A stretch of DNA of 55,982 nt from Candidatus Saccharimonadota bacterium (GCA_017510985.1 JAFWLR010000010.1:1-55982); one strand, 5' to 3'. Counted from the first letter of the stretch, positions 24,650-32,782 are shown. Notes: generated by a model not told the origin, from the sequence alone. Made by a program: numbers and translations.

Positions 24650-25089
24650 TATGCGTCCTCCTCATCGTTCTTATCTGTTTTATCGGAACTTTTAGACGCG
24701 CTAGATTTTGTAGTTTTCTCAGCCTCTTTTTCAGCTTTTTTTGCCTCTTTCTCGGCTTTTTCAGCTTTCTTCACTCGTGCGATTTCGTCTGCACCAACCT
24801 TTTCTGCTTCGTAAGCCTTGTTCACATCTTCCTTTAATTCTACTGTGCCACGCGCCTTCTCAATTATCTTCACCAAAGTATAAGCCTTAGTCTTAGAAAT
24901 TGGTCGACTCATAGCAATTTGCACTCGGTCACCCACATGTGCCTCATTTTTAGCGTCATGCGCTGTATATTTCCGGGTCTTGGAGTATTGCTTACGATAA
25001 AGCGGATGCGTTTCCCTACTAATGATGGATACGGTAATGGTCTTATCACGCGAATCAGAAGTCACAGTTCCTATAAGTGTGTGTGCCAT
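24649..25089 (-). CDS. rpsQ: Ribosomal protein uS17 with a long charged tail
   Basis: 146 residues, of which about 80 form the uS17 core ([37 protein letters not shown]). The extra 60 residues are Lys/Ala/Glu-rich and end in [17 protein letters not shown] nearly identical coding stretch occurs in the rplV tail and in secA. The gene begins two bases after rplP, leaving no room for rpmC (uL29), which normally lies here. Confidence 0.95.
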   Translation of the reverse strand: MAHTLIGTVTSDSRDKTITVSIISRETHPLYRKQYSKTRKYTAHDAKNEAHVGDRVQIAMSRPISKTKAYTLVKIIEKARGTVELKEDVNKAYEAEKVGADEIARVKKAEKAEKEAKKAEKEAEKTTKSSASKSSDKTDKNDEEDA

Positions 25090-25090
25090 C

Positions 25091-25510
25091 TTAAAACTCC
25101 TCTTTTTTAATTATTTTACATTTCACCGGCAATTTGTGTGAAGCAAGCCTGAGGGCTTCCCGCGCCTTTACTTCGTCCACGTCAGCGATTTCAAACATCA
25201 CCGTCCCGGCTTTCACCTTGGCTACATAAAATTGCGGCTCACCCTTACCCGAACCCATTTTCACATCTAATGGCTTCTTAGACACTGGGGTGTGCGGGAA
25301 AATTCGAATCCAAATTTTACCACCTCGCTTCACATACCGAGTAATCGCCTGTCGTGCCGCCTCAATCTGTCGTGAGGTAATCCGCTCATTGTCTAGTGAC
25401 ATTAGTCCGTACTCGCCAAACGCCACCGTATTGCAACGAGACGCAATGCCTTCGTTTTTACCCTTACGCACCTTACGATGCGGAGTTTTTCTTGGTACTA
25501 AAATTGCCAT
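25091..25510 (-). CDS. rplP: Ribosomal protein uL16
   Basis: 139 residues, standard length. It has [19 protein letters not shown] and [20 protein letters not shown], with [17 protein letters not shown] near the end. It helps place tRNA in the A and P sites. It is located between rpsC and rpsQ. Confidence 0.97.
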   Translation of the reverse strand: MAILVPRKTPHRKVRKGKNEGIASRCNTVAFGEYGLMSLDNERITSRQIEAARQAITRYVKRGGKIWIRIFPHTPVSKKPLDVKMGSGKGEPQFYVAKVKAGTVMFEIADVDEVKAREALRLASHKLPVKCKIIKKEEF

Positions 25511-25511
25511 C

Positions 25512-26138
25512 TTACTTTTCCCCCTTATAAATCCAAACTTTTACGCCTACAATACCAGCAATCGTCGGAGCATGATGACAATAAAAATCAATATCTGCGC
25601 GTAGAGTATGTAGAGGCACTGACCCTTCAATAAACTTCTCGCGCCGACTCATTTCTGCTCCGTTGAGCCGTCCAGCTACCTCAATCCGAACGCCCTTTGC
25701 TCCAGCGTTCATTGAAGATTGCAAAGCCATCTTCACCGCTCGACGAAAGTTCATCCGTTTACCTAACTGGAATCCGATATTTTCGGCTACTAGTTTAGCA
25801 TTTAATTCCGGTTTCTTGACCTCTTCGACATTAATCCGAACCGGTCCTTCCACAATTTTTTCTAGTTGTTTCTTGAGCTCATTAATACCAGCACCCTGCT
25901 TACCAATTACCGCTCCCGCCTTAGCAGTCGCGATCGTAATGGTAGTTAGGTTAGCCGAACGCTCAATATCAATCCGCGCAATCGTCGGACGACTTTTGAA
26001 TCGCTCTTCAATTATTTTGCGGATTTTATCATCCTCCGCCAACCAATGACGAAAGTCGCTCTTCCGTGTAAACCACTTGGAAGACCAGTCCTTGCTGACT
26101 TGGAGGCGGTAAGAGATGGGATTAACCTTTTGACCCAT
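25512..26138 (-). CDS. rpsC: Ribosomal protein uS3
   Basis: 208 residues. It starts [20 protein letters not shown], has the KH-domain [17 protein letters not shown] and the C-terminal [20 protein letters not shown]. It lines the mRNA entry channel. It lies one base after rplV and one base before rplP. Confidence 0.97.
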   Translation of the reverse strand: MGQKVNPISYRLQVSKDWSSKWFTRKSDFRHWLAEDDKIRKIIEERFKSRPTIARIDIERSANLTTITIATAKAGAVIGKQGAGINELKKQLEKIVEGPVRINVEEVKKPELNAKLVAENIGFQLGKRMNFRRAVKMALQSSMNAGAKGVRIEVAGRLNGAEMSRREKFIEGSVPLHTLRADIDFYCHHAPTIAGIVGVKVWIYKGEK

Positions 26139-26139
26139 A

Positions 26140-26586
26140 TTACTTTTTCTCCTTCTCTACCTCTGTTTTATCGGAACTTTTGGACGCACTCTTTTTTGCA
26201 TCCTTTTTGCCCTCAGAAGCAGTTTTCTTTACTTTCTCTTCGCCTGCGACCTCAACATAAATGTTGGACGAAATTTTCTCATACGGCAACGCTCGCCCTC
26301 GTGATGCCGGCTTATACCGCCGCATCCGTGAGCCACTTGTTACAAAAATCCTCGCAATTCGAATCGTCTTTGGATCAATTGATACCTTAGTATTATTTAG
26401 TAGATTCGCATTCGCCGATTCAACTGCTTTAAGTACCGGACGCGCCGCCTTTCTCGGGGTATGTTCCAAAATTACCACCGCATCCGCTACATAACGGTCA
26501 CGCACCAAGCTTGCCACCACATTAGTTTTGCGTGGCTGACTCTCTACGCCTTTAATATAGGCATGTGCAAAATAAGTATCTGCCAT
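26140..26586 (-). CDS. rplV: Ribosomal protein uL22 with a charged tail
   Basis: 148 residues; the core of about 110 ends with the uL22 hairpin and signature (RIFVTSGSRMRRYKPASRGR). The extra C-terminus (KKTASEGKKDAKKSASKSSD) is Lys/Ser-rich and carries the short cassette shared with rpsQ and secA. uL22 lines the exit tunnel. Confidence 0.95.
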   Translation of the reverse strand: MADTYFAHAYIKGVESQPRKTNVVASLVRDRYVADAVVILEHTPRKAARPVLKAVESANANLLNNTKVSIDPKTIRIARIFVTSGSRMRRYKPASRGRALPYEKISSNIYVEVAGEEKVKKTASEGKKDAKKSASKSSDKTEVEKEKK

Positions 26587-26589
26587 ATT

Positions 26590-26883
26590 CTACCCCTTTC
26601 CTTTCGCCGCTGCAGCTTCGGCAGCTTTTTTGCCACCATGTCGGCGGAATTTACGAGTTGGCGCAAACTCGCCTAGTTTATGACCGACCATATTTTCCGA
26701 AATATAAACTGGTACATGCACTTTACCATTATGCACGGCAATTGTTCGCCCCACCATTTCTGGCGAAATAGTAGAAGCACGTGCCCAAGTTTTAATTACG
26801 GTGCGGTCTTCGGCAGAGAGAGCAGCAACTTTTTTGGCTAGTTTATAGTCCACAAACGGACCTTTTTTCAAACTCCTAGACAT
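26590..26883 (-). CDS. rpsS: Ribosomal protein uS19
   Basis: 97 residues. [19 protein letters not shown] at the N-terminus and [19 protein letters not shown] at the C-terminus are uS19 signatures. It acts in the head of the small subunit. Its start overlaps the rplB stop by one base. Confidence 0.97.
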   Translation of the reverse strand: MSRSLKKGPFVDYKLAKKVAALSAEDRTVIKTWARASTISPEMVGRTIAVHNGKVHVPVYISENMVGHKLGEFAPTRKFRRHGGKKAAEAAAAKGKG

Positions 26884-27719
26884 TATCTCCTCTTTCCTTC
26901 GTGGCGACTGCGCACGATCATTTTATTAGTTTTCTTATTTCTGCGGGTACGATAGCCCAAAGTGAGCTGACCCCACGGCGTCCGTGGTGCTTTGCCACTT
27001 CCGTGCCGACCACCATCACCACCACCATGCGGGTGATCTGCTGCATTCATTACTACACCTCGTACTGTTGGTCGAATGCCCTTGCGACGCTTCCGACCAG
27101 CCGAACCGATCTTTACATTCTGGTGTTGTACATTAGATACCGTACCAATCGAAGCTTCACACTTTACTAGCACTTTGCGCACCTCGCCCGATGGCATCTT
27201 AAGGGTAGCATAAGCCCCTTCTTTTGCCATGAGCTGTGCTGAAGCACCTGCCGCCCGTACCATTTGTGCACCCTTACCAGGTTGCAATTCAACCGCATAC
27301 ACAAATGTACCAACTGGGATGTTCTCTAGTGGCATCCGATTAGAAGTTTCCACCTCTACCTCTTCACCAGTTTTGAACTTAGTTCCCTTAGTCATTTTAG
27401 TATCGGCAATTACATAATAGTACACCCCATTTTCGTCTTTCACTCGCGCAATTCGCGCTGAACGATTCGGGTCATATTCAATTTCTTCTACCGTAAATGC
27501 CAAATTCTGCGGTAATTTATAGGTGATAATTCGATAGTGTCGCTTTACTCCGCCCCCACGGTGTCGCACTGTAATCCGACCTTGATTATTCCGCCCCGCC
27601 TGCTGCTTTTTACTCGCAATCAAAGACTTCATTGGTTTTTTGGTCGTAATCTGATCATAATCCTCTGTCGTCTTTTGACGCTGCGCCGGCGTAATCGGGC
27701 GATATGCTTGTAAACCCAT
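26883..27719 (-). CDS. rplB: Ribosomal protein uL2
   Basis: 278 residues, standard. It starts [17 protein letters not shown] and carries the signature [19 protein letters not shown] near residue 225, which contacts the peptidyl-transferase centre. It overlaps rplW and rpsS by one base each. Confidence 0.98.
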   Translation of the reverse strand: MGLQAYRPITPAQRQKTTEDYDQITTKKPMKSLIASKKQQAGRNNQGRITVRHRGGGVKRHYRIITYKLPQNLAFTVEEIEYDPNRSARIARVKDENGVYYYVIADTKMTKGTKFKTGEEVEVETSNRMPLENIPVGTFVYAVELQPGKGAQMVRAAGASAQLMAKEGAYATLKMPSGEVRKVLVKCEASIGTVSNVQHQNVKIGSAGRKRRKGIRPTVRGVVMNAADHPHGGGDGGRHGSGKAPRTPWGQLTLGYRTRRNKKTNKMIVRSRHEGKRR

Positions 27720-28117
27720 TATTTCTTCTCCTTACCTGCATTCTTGTCTGCCTTTTTGGCTTCCTTTGCGCTGGCTTTATTATTTTCTTTCTTTTCAGGC
27801 TCTTCGTCAAAAACTTTAATCGAATCACCCTTCTTCAATCTTACATAAGCAAATTTCTTATCCTGCCGATAAGTTGTGCCCGGATAAGCGTGTTTACCCT
27901 TGCTATAACGAGTCTTTTTACCCTTGCGAATCATTGTCCGCACATCCGTCACCGTCACATTGAACTCTTTCTCTACTAAATCAGCAATTGCCTGTTTACT
28001 CATATCTCGCTTTACTGGGAACACATAAATTTGATTGGTTTGCTCTAAATAGCTCTTTTCGGTTGCTCTCGGCTCCAGTAAGTGGAGTTGAATATTGGTC
28101 TTATCATCTTTTGCCAT
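27719..28117 (-). CDS. rplW: Ribosomal protein uL23 with a charged tail
   Basis: 132 residues. The core of about 95 has EPRATEKSYLEQTNQIYVF and VRTMIRKGKKTRYSKGK. The tail (about 100-132) is Lys/Glu/Ala-rich. uL23 sits at the tunnel exit and docks signal recognition particle and trigger factor. It is one base downstream of rplD. Confidence 0.96.
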   Translation of the reverse strand: MAKDDKTNIQLHLLEPRATEKSYLEQTNQIYVFPVKRDMSKQAIADLVEKEFNVTVTDVRTMIRKGKKTRYSKGKHAYPGTTYRQDKKFAYVRLKKGDSIKVFDEEPEKKENNKASAKEAKKADKNAGKEKK

Positions 28118-28118
28118 C

Positions 28119-28715
28119 TTACTTTTCCTCCTTTAGCCACTTTTCAACCGACTTCAGTGCTGCTTCGTTAAACACAATCGCATCTGCATTCATAATATCA
28201 AATACATTAAGATAAGTTGCTCGCACTAATTTCACATTCGACAAATTATTAGTCGAACGTAAAACTTCCGGCGTCTTTTCATCCACTACCATCAGTACAT
28301 TTTTACCGTCCAATTTCAAATCTTTCAACACTTTTACTACGTCCTTAGTCTTACCAGTAAATTTTGCATCCTTCTCTAATATAGCAATTGCCTTATCCGC
28401 ATTTTTCATTGACAAAGCTTGGCATACCGCCTGTCGTTTAGCTTGTTTGCTAATTTTCTTGGTAAAGTTCTCTTCACCCGTCCGGCCAAACGCCACACCA
28501 CCATGCCGCCAAATCGGATTCCGAGTCGAACCAAATCGTGCTCTGCCAGTACCTTTTTGCCGCCAAGGCTTCTTACCGCCCCCACGTACTTCACCTCGCT
28601 TCAAAGTCTTAGCGTGCGATGAACGAGAGTTGGCTAAATACGCATCATAAGCTAGTTTCACGAGCTCATGGTTTTCCACCTTCAGACCAAATATATCTTT
28701 ATCTAAAGTTGCCAT
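28119..28715 (-). CDS. rplD: Ribosomal protein uL4
   Basis: 198 residues. It has SSHAKTLKRGEVRGGGKKPW with RQKGTGRARFGSTRNPIWRH, the tunnel loop of uL4. In several bacteria uL4 represses its own operon by binding the leader. A long structured leader precedes rplC here, but whether uL4 binds it is unknown. Confidence 0.97.
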   Translation of the reverse strand: MATLDKDIFGLKVENHELVKLAYDAYLANSRSSHAKTLKRGEVRGGGKKPWRQKGTGRARFGSTRNPIWRHGGVAFGRTGEENFTKKISKQAKRQAVCQALSMKNADKAIAILEKDAKFTGKTKDVVKVLKDLKLDGKNVLMVVDEKTPEVLRSTNNLSNVKLVRATYLNVFDIMNADAIVFNEAALKSVEKWLKEEK

Positions 28716-28716
28716 A

Positions 28717-29337
28717 TTACTCCTTTCCCTCCAAGCTTACAATACCCTTACGTGGACCAGGTACTGCGCCCTTTAGCCCAATCAAATTTTTGTCCACATC
28801 GATATAGGCCACCACCAAGTTCTTCACGGTTACCTGTTCATGCCCCATTCGACCTGGCATTTTCTTACCTTTCCACACTTTTTGCGGATACATTGAACCG
28901 ATCGACCCTACACGCCGAATATTCCCCTTAAACCCGTGCGTATTACGTGATTCAATAAAATTATGTCGCTTCACTGTACCGGCAAACCCTTTCCCTTTAC
29001 TAGTACCAGTTGCCGCAACCTTATCCCCCAATTTGAAACTCTCAACGGTGATATTATCACCCAGTTTCATCCCTTCCGGAATTTCCGCCACCCGGAATTC
29101 TTTCAGGACTTTAGGATTTGTATTTTCGCTAGCCTTATGCGCATGACCAGCGACCGACTTGCTCAGATTCCGACTCGTACCATATCCCACTTGCACAGCG
29201 TTATAGCCGTCAGTTTCGACGGTTTTAATCTGAGTCACTGTACAAGGGCCAGCTTGTAGAATGGTCACAGGAGTAACCACTCCATCATCACCGATGATCT
29301 GAGTCATACCAACTTTGGTGCCGAGAATGACTTGCAT
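28717..29337 (-). CDS. rplC: Ribosomal protein uL3
   Basis: 206 residues. It begins MQVILGTKVGMTQI and has GTSKGKGFAGTVKRHNF and RVGSIGSMYPQKVWKGKKMP. It is the first gene of the operon; rpsJ (uS10), which normally precedes it, is not in the window, and prfB lies upstream instead. A 328-nt structured leader with two possible promoters is directly upstream. Confidence 0.98.
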   Translation of the reverse strand: MQVILGTKVGMTQIIGDDGVVTPVTILQAGPCTVTQIKTVETDGYNAVQVGYGTSRNLSKSVAGHAHKASENTNPKVLKEFRVAEIPEGMKLGDNITVESFKLGDKVAATGTSKGKGFAGTVKRHNFIESRNTHGFKGNIRRVGSIGSMYPQKVWKGKKMPGRMGHEQVTVKNLVVAYIDVDKNLIGLKGAVPGPRKGIVSLEGKE

Positions 29338-29626
29338 CCTATTCCTTTCCTTTATTACTTTTACTTTTTGCAGTTTTGCCTCTGATCAGTTAGGCAAAAC
29401 AGCTATTTACGCTTACCTCTAGTAAGCAATTTCGACCAGTTTTACTTCTGTACACCAAGCAAAACTTCTCTCTATTATAGTCTCGCCCTCCACAGGCAAA
29501 ACTACACTATTAAAACCAGACTTTTAGGTCGGTTTCCTCTGTTTGGTTCACGACTCACCCTACGGCTCACTTCCACCAAACGTCAGACCCTACCTTCTGT
29601 CTAGGTATAACTCTTTCATTATATCA
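29338..29626 (-). promoter_or_regulatory. Structured leader and promoters of the rplC-rpsH ribosomal operon
   Basis: A promoter with TTGGCA (29641-29646), a 17-nt spacer and TGATATAAT (29618-29626) starts a leader of about 275 nt. A second TATAAT lies at 29474-29479. On the minus strand I see hairpins with arms GTTTGGT/ACCAAAC (inner part near 29545-29580), AGTTTTGCTT/AAGTAAAACT (29437-29465), GCTTAC/GTAAGC (29411-29427) and GTTTTGCCT/AGGCAAAAC (29374-29400). GTTTTGCC recurs several times. This may be an autoregulatory r-protein leader; I cannot match it to a named RNA family. Confidence 0.6.
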
Positions 29627-29665
29627 CACTCCTTTCACCTTGCCAACCCCTATTTTTAGATTTTT

Positions 29666-30736
29666 TTATTTTTCCAAATACGCCTCTACAAATTCTTCAA
29701 TTGCTCCGTCTAAAACTTTGTCTGGCTCTTTAGATTCGTGGCCAGTACGAGTATCTTTAACCAATTTATATGGTTGCAAAACATAATTACGAATTTGCTG
29801 CCCCCAGCCAGCTGACTCACCAGCCCTCAAATCTGCCAAAGTTTCTGCTTGCTGTTCTAGTTGCATTTGCACTAATTTTCCTCGTAAAACTTCCATAGCT
29901 TTTTCGCGATTTTGAATTTGTGAACGCTCATTTTGAATCGTCACCACCGTGTTTGTCGGCAAATGTGTAATGCGTACTGCCGAATCAGTAGTGTTAACCC
30001 CCTGCCCTCCGTGCCCACCAGAGCGATAGACGTCTATACGTAAATCCTTTTCATCAATCTCTACGGAATTATCTGCTTTAATCACGGGCAATATTTCCAC
30101 CAATGCAAAGGAAGTTTGACGCAAATTATTGGCGTTAAACGGCGACAAACGCACCAGCCGATGCACTCCGTGTTCAGACTTAAGCCACCCATAAGCGTTA
30201 ACACCCGTTATTTCGTACACCACCGTTTTAATACCCGCTTCTTCACCAGCTACTCGTTCTAGGCAAGTGGTCTTAAACTTATGTTTTTCACAAAAACGCA
30301 AATACATTCGCTCCAGCATCGCCGCCCAGTCCATCGCCTCCGTACCCCCCGCTCCAGAAGTAATCCTAAGAATCGCGTCCCCACCATCATATTTTCCTTG
30401 AAATTTTAGCACCTGTTTTAATTCCGCTAGCTGGTTTTCCATACCCGCAATTTGCCCACCAATTTCCTCTAGTAAATCAGCATCTGCCAATTCCAACATC
30501 TCTCTCATGTCAAAAATTTGTGTTTTTAGCAATTCATATGGTTGTACTTCATCTGTCAACCGAGCTAATTCTTGGTTCAAAGCAGTCGCTCGCTCTATAT
30601 TTTGCCAAATTTCTGGTTCCGCCACCTCTTGCTCCAACTCTGCCACCCGTGCTATTTTTTCACTCATCCCTAATCTCTCATACACCTGCAAAAACTCCCT
30701 ATCCAAACTGTCCAATCTCTTCTCTAGTTCCTGCAT
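29666..30736 (-). CDS. prfB: Peptide chain release factor 2
   Basis: 356 residues from the ATG at 30736. An in-frame GTG at 30754 would overlap the -10 box (30743-30751), so it is rejected. The SPF tripeptide (RLSPFNANN) gives UGA specificity and GGHGGQGVNTTDSAVR contains the catalytic GGQ. It terminates translation at UAA and UGA. The frame is continuous, so the programmed frameshift common in prfB is absent. The -10 ends 6 nt before ATG, so the mRNA is probably leaderless. Confidence 0.95.
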   Translation of the reverse strand: MQELEKRLDSLDREFLQVYERLGMSEKIARVAELEQEVAEPEIWQNIERATALNQELARLTDEVQPYELLKTQIFDMREMLELADADLLEEIGGQIAGMENQLAELKQVLKFQGKYDGGDAILRITSGAGGTEAMDWAAMLERMYLRFCEKHKFKTTCLERVAGEEAGIKTVVYEITGVNAYGWLKSEHGVHRLVRLSPFNANNLRQTSFALVEILPVIKADNSVEIDEKDLRIDVYRSGGHGGQGVNTTDSAVRITHLPTNTVVTIQNERSQIQNREKAMEVLRGKLVQMQLEQQAETLADLRAGESAGWGQQIRNYVLQPYKLVKDTRTGHESKEPDKVLDGAIEEFVEAYLEK

Positions 30737-30742
30737 ACCCCC

Positions 30743-30751
30743 ATTATACCA
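30743..30751 (-). promoter_or_regulatory. Leaderless promoter of prfB
   Basis: TGGTATAAT on the minus strand ends 6 nt before the ATG at 30736. It faces the promoter at 30783-30811. Confidence 0.7.
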
Positions 30752-30782
30752 CACGCTAAAACAAGAAAATATTATACTCTAA

Positions 30783-30811
30783 TTGACATTTTAGATAAAG
30801 TATGCTATAAT
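30783..30811 (+). promoter_or_regulatory. Consensus promoter of the small membrane protein gene
   Basis: TTGACA (30783-30788), a 17-nt spacer and TGCTATAAT ending at 30811. One of the best sigma-70-type promoters in the window. The spacer start (TTTTAG) and AAAGT also occur in the promoter at 34251-34279. Confidence 0.8.
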
Positions 30812-30817
30812 TAAACT

Positions 30818-30924
30818 AGTAGTTTTGCCTGGTTTATCGCCGGGTCGCACTCCAACAAGTCGGGATACGGAGAGAAAAACCGCAAGCCTCGATAGGGTAA
30901 GTATGCCTAAGAGAAAGGATAATT
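30818..30924 (+). promoter_or_regulatory. Structured 5' leader of the small membrane protein gene
   Basis: About 107 nt lie between the predicted transcription start and the ATG. Possible stems include CCTGG/CCGGG (near 30828-30844), CTCC/GGAG (near 30850-30875) and CCT/AGG pairs further on, with purine-rich loops. It ends in AGAAAGGAT before the ATG. The length and pairing suggest a regulatory RNA, but it matches no riboswitch consensus I know. Confidence 0.45.
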
Positions 30925-31224
30925 ATGGAAGAAATGTTAGGCACTCTAATGCTGATCTACGAGATACTGAGCGGAGTGGGAGGAATAATACAGATAACAC
31001 TGGTACTATTACGGCGCACCAACAACATCCTGCTAGTACTCGCAATGATTCTAGACGCGGTCAGCTTATCTGGACTAAGTTGCGGACATATCCTCAATGG
31101 TGAACCATTTTATGCGTTTCTAGGCCTTTTTACCATTGCTATAGACGTCGCATTCATCCTATATATCTTCTATAGAGAAGAGCATCCGAAAGAGGCAAAA
31201 GAAACGAAAAACACCACAAAATAA
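30925..31224 (+). CDS. Unknown small three-helix membrane protein
   Basis: 99 residues with three hydrophobic helices (about 5-28, 33-55, 62-84) and a charged Lys/Glu tail. The three-helix layout recalls SemiSWEET or other small transporters, but I see no PQ-loop motif. It has a consensus promoter, a long leader and a terminator of its own. An overlapping hydrophilic frame starting in the leader is less likely, because the terminator fits the end of this one. Confidence 0.7.
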   Translation: MEEMLGTLMLIYEILSGVGGIIQITLVLLRRTNNILLVLAMILDAVSLSGLSCGHILNGEPFYAFLGLFTIAIDVAFILYIFYREEHPKEAKETKNTTK

Positions 31225-31247
31225 CCCTCAAACCACCATTCCGACAC

Positions 31248-31280
31248 AAGGCCGCCCTTCACTGGGCGGCCTTCCCCATA
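31248..31280 (+). terminator. Terminator of the small membrane protein gene
   Basis: Ten-bp arms AAGGCCGCCC (31248-31257) and GGGCGGCCTT (31264-31273) with a 6-nt loop. A second short hairpin (ATGGCCC/GGGCCAT, about 31283-31300) follows. U-runs are weak. Confidence 0.65.
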
Positions 31281-31305
31281 GAAAATGGCCCCGCAGGGCC
31301 ATCCT

Positions 31306-31554
31306 CTAGGTGAGGTACCAAGACAAATCACGCGAGTTAAACTCTAGCCGTGCCTTGTCCCGGCCAATCAGCACGTCGAAAATGTGCAACGCAACCCCAC
31401 CCACAAAACGAATTTGTGTACGCAAGAGTTCCGTTACCTCGGTTTCGTTTTCGCCCCGCCGCCGAAATGAAAGTGGCTGGCAAGGTGTCATTTCGTAACC
31501 GAAGAGGGCCATTACCTCGACTTGCTCTTTTTGGTTTTTGTTAAAGTTTTTCAT
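31306..31554 (-). CDS. Unknown small protein with long structured leader
   Basis: 82 residues: MKNFNKNQKEQVEVMALFGY, then an Arg-rich turn (FRRRGENETEVTELLR) and a beta-like end (LEFNSRDLSWYL). I do not recognise the family. It has a clear AAGGAG seven bases before ATG and an extended -10 at 31699-31707, so it is probably real. The leader is about 138 nt long and foldable. Confidence 0.6.
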   Translation of the reverse strand: MKNFNKNQKEQVEVMALFGYEMTPCQPLSFRRRGENETEVTELLRTQIRFVGGVALHIFDVLIGRDKARLEFNSRDLSWYLT

Positions 31555-31707
31555 AAAAGACTCCTTAAATTAAATTTAATAGAGTCATTTATGCGAGCCC
31601 CAATTTATAGGCTCATAGCACACCGCGCAAATGACAAACACGTGAGTGCCTCGAAACTTTTCTCATATCAGTGACCGAAGTTTAACATGAGTACTTTAAT
31701 TATAACA
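31555..31707 (-). promoter_or_regulatory. Promoter and structured leader of the 82-residue protein gene
   Basis: TGTTATAAT at 31699-31707, then about 138 nt to the ATG. The leader contains a nested inverted repeat: outer arms GTCATTT/AAATGAC (near 31578-31632) and inner arms GAGCC/GGCTC with a 9-10 nt loop near 31592-31612. It ends with AAGGAG. Possibly a regulatory RNA. Confidence 0.5.
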
Positions 31708-31725
31708 CAAATTAAAACACAAGAA

Positions 31726-31749
31726 AAAGCCATGAAAACTCATGGCTTT
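31726..31749 (-). terminator. Terminator of the coiled-coil protein gene
   Basis: Arms AAAGCCATGA (31726-31735) and TCATGGCTTT (31740-31749) with a 4-nt loop. On the minus strand it ends in a U-rich run. The stop codon of the gene lies inside the hairpin. Confidence 0.75.
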
Positions 31750-32701
31750 AAGTAGTTGGTGGTACTTTATGATTATGGCTTCCGTGACTTTCAAAAATTC
31801 CTCGTTTGTAGATTACTTGGCCTAATTCATTAAGCACAATATGCCCATGGCCAAAACCATCACCGCCACCAATTCCGCCATAATAAATATGTGTGGTTCC
31901 ATCATCTTTCACAACAATTTTTGCATCTTCCTTTAGATCATCACCCATTCCAGTCCAATTTAGGATTTGGTTACATTTATCTAAAGAATCCGTCCTGATT
32001 CTTTCTTGCTCCTTTAGCAATGCCTCCTCTGCTTCTTTTAGCTCTTCTCGTCGTTGACAGAATTCTTTTTCCGAACGGATTTTTTCTTGCTTCGAAAGCT
32101 GATAACTATCGTTTAGCTCCCGACAATTTTTTAAAGCTTGTTTATAACCTCTTCTCGCCTCCTCAAATAAAGTAAAATCTGCCTCGGGCATCGACAGGGC
32201 TTGTTGCATCGCCTCTTGTATTTCGTCAATCAAAATGCCAATCTGAGCGTTCAACTTGCTTCGCTCTATCTGATGCTCTTCTTTTTTCAGGCTTAATTCC
32301 ACCGCCTCAAGTTGCCTACCGCATTTATAAGCCTTGCCTATCCGACTATGCAGTTTTTTGATAATACGGTATTCTTTGTCAGATTTACGCCGTAAAGCCT
32401 TAATTTGCGTATTATTCCGCTCTTTGAGCTCGTCAAACTCCGCCCAGGCTAAAGCACGCTGATCAGAAACTCCCTTCTGGATCATAAACTCTCTATTCAT
32501 TTTCTTTTTTGCTTGTCTTAATACCCTACGTGCTTCTCGCATCTCTCTATAAGCCTGGCCCGCCCTTTTACTGGCCTCGTTGAAAGCAAAATAGGCTGCG
32601 TCCTTGCGTTTCCGCGCTTCTAGCCTTGCCGCTTTCAGCCCTCCTAATCTCGTACGTTTTTTCACATATCTCACCAACCTTTCAAGGTACTCATCCGCCA
32701 C
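31748..32701 (-). CDS. Unknown long coiled-coil protein with Gly/His-rich C-terminal domain
   Basis: About 317 residues. Residues 1-240 are almost entirely charged helix (Lys/Arg/Glu with heptad-like leucines), i.e. coiled coil. Residues about 262-305 form a different small domain (IVVKDDGTTHIYYGGIGGGD, GHGHIVLNELGQVIYKR) with many Gly and His. No signal peptide or membrane helix. The start is GTG at 32701 or TTG at 32704; both follow an extended -10 (32723-32731) with a leader of about 15 nt. The C-terminal block looks like a small beta domain found with other partners, but I cannot name it. Confidence 0.75.
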   Translation of the reverse strand: MADEYLERLVRYVKKRTRLGGLKAARLEARKRKDAAYFAFNEASKRAGQAYREMREARRVLRQAKKKMNREFMIQKGVSDQRALAWAEFDELKERNNTQIKALRRKSDKEYRIIKKLHSRIGKAYKCGRQLEAVELSLKKEEHQIERSKLNAQIGILIDEIQEAMQQALSMPEADFTLFEEARRGYKQALKNCRELNDSYQLSKQEKIRSEKEFCQRREELKEAEEALLKEQERIRTDSLDKCNQILNWTGMGDDLKEDAKIVVKDDGTTHIYYGGIGGGDGFGHGHIVLNELGQVIYKRGIFESHGSHNHKVPPTT

Positions 32702-32722
32702 CAAAACCGTCTGCTATTTCAA

Positions 32723-32731
32723 ATTATAACA
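32723..32731 (-). promoter_or_regulatory. Promoter of the coiled-coil protein gene
   Basis: TGTTATAAT on the minus strand, about 19-21 nt before the GTG/TTG start. Confidence 0.6.
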
Positions 32732-32773
32732 TTTTTTCAAAATTTTACAAATTTTGCGCTACATATTAAAATA

Positions 32774-32782
32774 TGTTAAAAT
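32774..32782 (+). promoter_or_regulatory. Leaderless promoter of the dus gene
   Basis: TGTTAAAAT ends 6 nt before the ATG at 32789, so the mRNA is probably leaderless. Confidence 0.65.

Noticed and set aside
24649-24850. uS17 tail as a fused uL29
   Set aside because: It is Lys/Ala/Glu low complexity without the uL29 helical hairpin signature.
29338-29665. SRP RNA, RNase P RNA, tmRNA or T-box in the rplC leader
   Set aside because: None of the conserved cores I know (GGAAG-AGCAGCC, GAGGAAAGTCC, AGGGTGG) is present.
30736-30754. GTG start for prfB and a programmed frameshift
   Set aside because: The GTG overlaps the -10 box. The frame is continuous from ATG to stop, so no frameshift is needed.
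30825-31103. Hydrophilic reading frame overlapping the small membrane protein gene
   Set aside because: It starts within the leader, has unusual composition and ends before the terminator, while the membrane frame has a ribosome site and ends just before it.
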